Of a stretch of 64,000 nt of DNA, positions 59,595 to 64,000 are shown one piece after another. Source of the DNA: an uncultured Lachnospiraceae bacterium (GTDB lineage Bacteria > Bacillota > Clostridia > Lachnospirales > Lachnospiraceae); NCBI GenBank assembly GCA_910579505.1, contig CAJTTZ010000001.1:248001-312000 (forward strand), read 5' to 3'. Below the pieces are notes generated by a model that worked only from the letters and a program-made list of their open reading frames with translations, made no database searches and had not been told where the DNA came from. Each line of letters begins with the position of its first letter. Positions within the stretch are counted from its first letter, which is position 1. A program made the position numbers and the translations under genes.

Positions 59595-60878
59595 CTATCT
59601 CTGCGCCAGCTCCGCAGTAATCTCCTCCCAGGTGATATTCTTCTCCGCCATCAGCACCATCATGTGATATAAAAAGTCCGAAATTTCGTACTTGATTTCG
59701 TTGGCGTTGGGATTTTTGGCGGCAATGACGATCTCCGTCGCCTCCTCCCCCAGCTTCTTCAGGATCTTGTCAACGCCCTTGTCAAAGAGATAGTTTGTGT
59801 AGGAGCCTTCCTTGGGATGAATTTTTCTGTCCTTGATCACATCGAACACCTGCTCAAACACCTTGAGGGGGTTTGTCTCCTCGTACTCTTTCGCCATGAT
59901 CTCGTTGAAAAAGCAGGAACGGGAGCCGGTATGGCACGCCGCGCCGATCTGGGAAACCTTGGCGAGGATGGTATCCTTGTCGCAGTCCGCCGTGAGGGAT
60001 TTCACATACTGGAAATGACCGCTCGTCTCGCCTTTCACCCAGAGCTCCTCCCGGCTTCTGCTGTAATAGGTCATTTTGCCTGTTTTCAGCGTCGTATTGT
60101 ACGCTTCCTCGTTCATATAGGCAACCATCAGCACTTCGTCGGTCTTATAATCCTGCACGACCACGGTCACATGCCCGTCGCTGTTCAGCTTAAAGTCCTC
60201 CCACGGGATCGCCGGCTCAAAGGTATTTACGGTGATATCGTTATTCTGGCACAGCGCCTTGACAGCCAGTAGTTCCTTGGCGTTTTCATTGATGGCGTAG
60301 CCCGAAATGCCACAGATGTTATCGTTGGACAAAAGCTCCAGAATCTTGTCCAGGGATACTTCCGGCACAGAAGCAATCATGGGGAAACGGGAGATCGAGA
60401 TGGACTCTTTCAGGCAGGTTTCCTTTACGAGAATGATCTCCGAGATATACTCGTCAATGAGGGTTTCGTTTCTCGTGATGCTGTCAGCCTCCGTCACACA
60501 CGCCACGATCTTTTCTTTTCCGAACCGTTTCGATACTTCGGCGGTGATTTCAATGTTGCCCGGCTTGGAATAATTGAGCGCCGCCTTCTTACAGCCGGCA
60601 TAGAGCAGCTTCTTGATATCCTCCACGCGCTTTACGTTTCCAGCGCCAATCACGGGAATCTCCGCCTCGCTGCAGATCAATTTAATGATATCGAGCGCTT
60701 CCTCGTGGGCGGCGTCGCCCTCTGACATGTCGTATACGATCAGCTCGTCCGCGTTGTTATCGCTGTAGAATTTCGCCAGCGCCACCGGGTTCGTGTCGAT
60801 GATCGTGCTGTCGGAAAAGCCCTTGACCGCGTCTCCTTTATATAAATAAATGCAGGGGATAAATTTTTTGTAAGCCAT
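59595..60878 (-). CDS. hisI: HisIE fused to a degenerate HisF/HisA-like barrel
   Basis: 427 residues. The N-terminal half (about 1-215) is a HisF-like TIM barrel, but the HisF catalytic aspartates are absent: CIYL stands where HisF has CLDV, and ACVTEAD where it has AIDA. About 225-325 is phosphoribosyl-AMP cyclohydrolase (HisI) with EAYNTTLKTGKMTYYSRSR, the Zn ligands in TADCDKDT and AACHTGSRSC. About 335-427 is phosphoribosyl-ATP pyrophosphohydrolase (HisE) with GEEATEIVIAAKN and ISDFLYH. It catalyses steps 2 and 3 of histidine synthesis. ATG 60878 has AAAGGG upstream; 60944 is rejected as start. Confidence 0.9.
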   Translation of the reverse strand: MAYKKFIPCIYLYKGDAVKGFSDSTIIDTNPVALAKFYSDNNADELIVYDMSEGDAAHEEALDIIKLICSEAEIPVIGAGNVKRVEDIKKLLYAGCKKAALNYSKPGNIEITAEVSKRFGKEKIVACVTEADSITRNETLIDEYISEIILVKETCLKESISISRFPMIASVPEVSLDKILELLSNDNICGISGYAINENAKELLAVKALCQNNDITVNTFEPAIPWEDFKLNSDGHVTVVVQDYKTDEVLMVAYMNEEAYNTTLKTGKMTYYSRSREELWVKGETSGHFQYVKSLTADCDKDTILAKVSQIGAACHTGSRSCFFNEIMAKEYEETNPLKVFEQVFDVIKDRKIHPKEGSYTNYLFDKGVDKILKKLGEEATEIVIAAKNPNANEIKYEISDFLYHMMVLMAEKNITWEEITAELAQR

Positions 60879-60918
60879 ACCACCGTTGCCCTTTCTTATC
60901 TTATCATGTACAAATTCA

Positions 60919-60946
60919 TACGGAGAATGCCGTATTTCAGGCACTC
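60919..60946 (-). repeat. GAGTGCC/GGCATTCTC hairpin and motif between hisB and HisIE
   Basis: On the - strand GAGTGCC-TGAAATAC-GGCATTCTC (60946-60923) is followed by CGTA. It faces the HisIE gene, 41 bases away, and begins at the hisB stop codon. Apart from one mismatch it is the same hairpin as the second stem of the element before hisB. Confidence 0.7.
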
Positions 60947-61536
60947 TATGCCAGTGCGCCCTTGGTGCTGAGGACGCCCTTTACCCGCGGGTCATAGGAA
61001 CACGCCTCGTCTAACGCCTTGCCGAACGCTTTGAACATCGCCTCGATCATATGGTGGGCGTTCCCGCCGCTCAGCATTTTAAGGTGCAGGTTCATGCCCG
61101 CGCTGTAGCTGACCGCATAAAAAAACTCCCGCACAAGCTCCGTGTCAAGCTCTCCCACCCGCTCTGTCGGGAAATCGCAGTCGAACACGAAATACGGTCT
61201 GCCGCACAGATCCACCGCGCACAGGCAGAGGGATTCATCCATAGGCAGGATAAAGGAGCCATAGCGTCTGATGCCAGCCTTATCTCCCAGAGCCTCTTTG
61301 ATCGCCGTGCCGAGCACAATGCCCGCATCCTCCACCGTGTGATGCCCGTCCACATGGAGATCGCCGTTGACCCGCATAGTCAAATCAAAAAATCCATGTC
61401 TGGAGAACCCTTCCAGCATATGGTCGAAGAAACCAATGCCGGTCTGCACGTCGCTTTTCCCCGCGCCGTCCAAAGTGAGGGACGCCTTGATCTGTGTTTC
61501 CTTTGTGTTCCGTTCTATCGTCGCTGTTCTGGACAT
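60946..61536 (-). CDS. hisB: HisB, imidazoleglycerol-phosphate dehydratase
   Basis: 196 residues. It dehydrates imidazole glycerol phosphate. Metal-binding motifs GFFDHMLEGFSRHG, DLHVDGHHTVEDAG and NAHHMIEAMFKA coordinate two Mn ions. AGAGGAGGG precedes the ATG. The double-hairpin element lies between it and hisD. Confidence 0.96.
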   Translation of the reverse strand: MSRTATIERNTKETQIKASLTLDGAGKSDVQTGIGFFDHMLEGFSRHGFFDLTMRVNGDLHVDGHHTVEDAGIVLGTAIKEALGDKAGIRRYGSFILPMDESLCLCAVDLCGRPYFVFDCDFPTERVGELDTELVREFFYAVSYSAGMNLHLKMLSGGNAHHMIEAMFKAFGKALDEACSYDPRVKGVLSTKGALA

Positions 61537-61573
61537 ATACCCTCCTCTTTTATTTGAAAATCTTACTCATTCG

Positions 61574-61671
61574 TGCGGAGAATGCCGTTTTTCAGGCATT
61601 CTCTTATGCGAAACTTAGTACTTCTTAGCGATGCAGCCTCTGCTGCTGAGCATTAGAAGTACTTTTCGCAT
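61574..61671 (-). repeat. Composite double-hairpin element upstream of hisB
   Basis: The - strand reads a 66-base nested hairpin (61671-61606), two bases, then GAGAATGCC-TGAAAAAC-GGCATTCTC (61603-61578) and CGCA. The element begins at the hisD stop. Compared with the miaA copy (7303-7395), 52 of the 66 bases of the first hairpin are the same, and four changes are paired swaps that preserve the stem. Confidence 0.82.
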
Positions 61672-62960
61672 TATGAAAACCGCACCCGTACCGAGTTCGC
61701 GTGGGCGGTAAGCCCTTCCTTCTCGGCAAACAGTTCAATATCCTTATGCGCCTGTTCCAAAGCTTCCCGCGAATAAGAGATCAGACTGGTCTTTTTCATA
61801 AAATCGTCCACATTTAAGGGGGAGAAAAACCGCGCCGTGCCGTTTGTTGGCAAAATATGGTTCGGTCCCGCATAGTAGTCTCCCAAAGGCTCCGAGGAAT
61901 ATTCCCCGAGGAAAATCGCGCCGGCGTTTCTGATCTTCGTCATCACCTGATAGGGGTCTTTCGTCAGGATTTCCAAGTGTTCCGAGGCAATGGCGTTGGC
62001 CGCCTCCACCGCGCTGTCCATGGTGTCCGCAAGCAGGATATAGCCATAATTGTCCAGCGATTTTTTGATGATATCCGCCCGGGACAGCTCCTGCAAAAAG
62101 CCTTCGATCTGCTTTTCCACCTCTTTTGCCACGCCCTCGTCTGTGGTGATCAGTATCGCGCTCGCCAGTTCGTCATGCTCTGCCTGTGAGAGCAGATCCG
62201 CAGCCACATAGCGGGGATTTGCGGTCCCATCCGCGATCACAAGGATCTCACTCGGTCCCGCGATGGAGTCAATGCTGACATAGCCGAAACATGCCTTTTT
62301 CGCCAGCGCCACAAAAATATTGCCGGGTCCCGTGATCTTGTCCACTTTCGGAATGCTTTCCGTACCGAAAGCCATCGCCGCAATCGCCTGTGCGCCGCCT
62401 ACCTTATAGATTTCGTCTACACCGGCAATCTTGGCGGCAACCAGTGTGCCGGGATTGACCCTGCCGTCCGCGCCGGCGGGAGTCGTCATAATGATACGTT
62501 CCACGCCCGCAACCTTGGCGGGAATGACATTCATTAAAACGCTGCTTGGATAAGCTGCCTTGCCGCCCGGTACATAAACCCCGGAAACGGCGATGGGCAG
62601 AATCCGCTGTCCCAGAAGGGAACCGTCCGGCCTGGTGTCAATCCAGCTGTTTCGAAGCTGTTTTTGATGAAATGCGCGGATATTTGCCGCCGATTTTTCC
62701 ATCACGGTGACAAAATCGGCGTCCGCTTCCGCACAGGCTTTCTCAATCTCCGCCTCCGTCACACGGATATTGTCCGCGGTGCAGTTCCATTTATCAAATT
62801 GACTCGTATAGTCAAAGATTGCCTTATCGCCTTTTTCACGGACATTTGCTATGATATCCGCCACTACGGACTCATACTGCCCGTAATTGTTGGGACTCCT
62901 CTTTAAAAGGCTGTCGAGAAGATCCCTCTGTGAATCCTTGGTCAATCGAACTGTTTTCAT
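61671..62960 (-). CDS. hisD: HisD, histidinol dehydrogenase
   Basis: 429 residues, normal length. Two oxidation steps convert histidinol to histidine. The Zn and substrate motifs include VPGGKAAYPSSVLMN, QAEHDELASA and YAGPNHILPTNGTARF. ATG is preceded by GAGGGAG. The SIMPL gene lies 17 bases upstream. Confidence 0.96.
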   Translation of the reverse strand: MKTVRLTKDSQRDLLDSLLKRSPNNYGQYESVVADIIANVREKGDKAIFDYTSQFDKWNCTADNIRVTEAEIEKACAEADADFVTVMEKSAANIRAFHQKQLRNSWIDTRPDGSLLGQRILPIAVSGVYVPGGKAAYPSSVLMNVIPAKVAGVERIIMTTPAGADGRVNPGTLVAAKIAGVDEIYKVGGAQAIAAMAFGTESIPKVDKITGPGNIFVALAKKACFGYVSIDSIAGPSEILVIADGTANPRYVAADLLSQAEHDELASAILITTDEGVAKEVEKQIEGFLQELSRADIIKKSLDNYGYILLADTMDSAVEAANAIASEHLEILTKDPYQVMTKIRNAGAIFLGEYSSEPLGDYYAGPNHILPTNGTARFFSPLNVDDFMKKTSLISYSREALEQAHKDIELFAEKEGLTAHANSVRVRFS

Positions 62961-62977
62961 AATTTTGTGTTTCTCCC

Positions 62978-63727
62978 TCAGTTTACAATGCTGTAGTTTA
63001 AGCGAACCGTGATGGACGCCGTCTTTTTCCTTGAACTGGTGTCAAAGTAGCCGCCGTAGCTGTATTCCGTATTACTGTTCTGCGCGGTAATCTGGAACAC
63101 GCCAAGATTTGCGTTCAAGAGCTCTCCTACGTTTGCGCCGGTTCCCTGCGCCATCAGGTCAATCCTGTTTTTCGCATTCTCCGTCGCCTCCTTGATCAGG
63201 TCAAGCTTTAATTCATCCAGCTTGGTATAGTAATACTCCGGCTCCTCGGAGGCAAACTGCACGCCCGACTCGATCAGCCCGGAGATATCCCGGGAAATGC
63301 TCTCGATCTTATCAATGTCCGTGGAAGTGATCGACACATTCTGGTAAAGGTCGTAACCGTCGATATAATCCCGTATCCGATCACCGTTCTCATTGTACTC
63401 GGACTCCCAGCGGGCGTTAATGGTAACGGAACTGAATACCATCTCCTCCTCCTTCACGCCGCTGTCCACCAGATATTTACGGACAAGCTCCGCGTCCTTT
63501 TTTATGGAACGGTACGCATCCTGCGTGGTGGCTCCCTGCCCGGAAAAACTGCCCCGCCAGACGATTAAGTCCGCCTCAAAGTCGCAGTTGGCGGAGCCGG
63601 TGGCCGACAGCCCCTCGCTGCCGGATGTTTTCTTGTAGTTTACAATATTTTGAGAAAAAATGGTGACGCATGCGATGGCGCACGCCCCTGCGATCAATGC
63701 GATAATAATCCCCTTAAATTCTTTCAT
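62978..63727 (-). CDS. SIMPL/DUF541 family exported protein inside the his operon
   Basis: 249 residues with an N-terminal signal or anchor helix (GIIIALIAGACAIACVTIF) followed by an extracytoplasmic SIMPL/DUF541 domain (YDLYQNVSITSTDIDKI, NAKNRIDLMAQGTGANVGE, KTASITVRLNYSI). Its function is unknown; the family is not linked to histidine. ATG 63727 has AAAGGGG upstream. It stands between hisG and hisD, only 17 bases from hisD, so it is probably cotranscribed with the pathway. Confidence 0.88.
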   Translation of the reverse strand: MKEFKGIIIALIAGACAIACVTIFSQNIVNYKKTSGSEGLSATGSANCDFEADLIVWRGSFSGQGATTQDAYRSIKKDAELVRKYLVDSGVKEEEMVFSSVTINARWESEYNENGDRIRDYIDGYDLYQNVSITSTDIDKIESISRDISGLIESGVQFASEEPEYYYTKLDELKLDLIKEATENAKNRIDLMAQGTGANVGELLNANLGVFQITAQNSNTEYSYGGYFDTSSRKKTASITVRLNYSIVN

Positions 63728-63813
63728 GTCAAACCCCTTTCTGTCATTCTCCATTGTTGTCATCCTTCCGAAGATAAATTTATGGTGCCTTTAAAAAACC
63801 CGCTCAAACATGC

Positions 63814-63846
63814 ATCCGGCCGGTGCAAATCTGCACCAACCCGGAT
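63814..63846. repeat. Nested palindrome after hisG
   Basis: ATCCGG (63814-63819) with CCGGAT (63841-63846) encloses GGTGCA-AATC-TGCACC. It lies 20 bases after the hisG stop, on the - strand followed at distance by GTTTTTTAAAG, so it could be a weak terminator or attenuator, or another repeat. Confidence 0.5.
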
Positions 63847-63866
63847 TTAATACTGTCCGACACAGG

Positions 63867-64000
63867 TTACAGATGGCTCTTCAGATCCGCGATTAGCTTC
63901 TTGATCCGCTCCGGCTCCATCTGCATACTGACCTGATTCACAATCATTCTCGCGGACAGCGGGCAGATTTCCTCCAGCACTTCCAGCCCGTTTTCCTTAA
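63867..64000 (-). CDS. hisG: HisG, ATP phosphoribosyltransferase, C-terminal part
   Basis: Only the last 44 codons are in the window; the gene runs off the end. The sequence (KENGLEVLEEICPLSARM, then IVNQVSMQMEP...IKKLIADL) matches the end of the short form of HisG, which needs the separate regulatory subunit HisZ. First step of histidine synthesis. Confidence 0.8.
   Translation of the reverse strand, partial: KENGLEVLEEICPLSARMIVNQVSMQMEPERIKKLIADLKSHL

Overview
The window is about 64 kb of moderately GC-rich chromosome from a Gram-positive anaerobe of the Clostridia, most likely a Lachnospiraceae member. Supporting this are the gene orders miaB-mutS-mutL-miaA, radC-mreBCD-PBP2-minCDE-rodA-mgsA and rplU-prp-rpmA-obgE, a bL27 with the cleavable Firmicute N-terminal extension, SepF, a LexA with CGAAC-type operators, and frequent TTG/GTG starts behind strong GGAGG-like ribosome binding sites. 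I saw no rRNA, tRNA, CRISPR array, insertion sequence or prophage. This is mainly core chromosome with a short accessory stretch.

Layout. Bases 1-30.7 kb are read almost entirely on the + strand: DegV; MiaB, MutS, MutL and MiaA; a PLP enzyme; RadC; the shape and division block (MreBCD, PBP2, MinCDE, RodA); methylglyoxal synthase; a D,D-carboxypeptidase lipoprotein; an orphan P-loop protein; an HlyD-like protein; YggS and SepF; then AroB-LspA-RluD, an unknown protein coupled to CstA, and a cytidylate kinase-like protein. Bases 30.8-42.4 kb change strand repeatedly and hold the accessory genes: an AI-2E-type transporter, a TtcA-like enzyme, a tyrosine recombinase, a MetH-reactivation-like protein with a Cys-rich partner, three GyrI-type effector-binding proteins, a WYL regulator and a divergent lexA/yneA-like SOS pair. 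Bases 42.5-64 kb are read entirely on the - strand. They hold the ribosome and assembly block (RsfS, YqeK, NadD, YhbY, ObgE, L27, Prp, L21), a hybrid histidine kinase with a response regulator, a second LspA, RNase E/G, MerR with YbjQ, the TIGR03960/TIGR03936 pair, and a histidine operon (hisG-SIMPL-hisD-hisB-HisF-like/HisIE).

The most unusual feature is the intergenic DNA. Many gaps hold nested palindromes in recognisable families. One family is a 66-nt nested hairpin followed two bases later by a GAGAATGC hairpin. It lies upstream of miaA and, on the other strand 54 kb away, upstream of hisB. The two copies differ by at least four compensatory base-pair swaps, so pairing has been conserved. 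A directional half-motif, GCATTCTCCGTA, occurs at seven places, six of them upstream of a gene and pointing towards it. Longer palindromes of 150-210 bp separate mutS from mutL, minC from minD and others, and some run into coding sequence.

Other points worth a second look are a methylglyoxal synthase lacking the aspartate aligned with the E. coli catalytic base, a HisIE enzyme fused to a HisF-like barrel without its catalytic acids, a SIMPL gene inside the his operon, and a dense cluster of LexA boxes between lexA and a LysM division-inhibitor-like gene.
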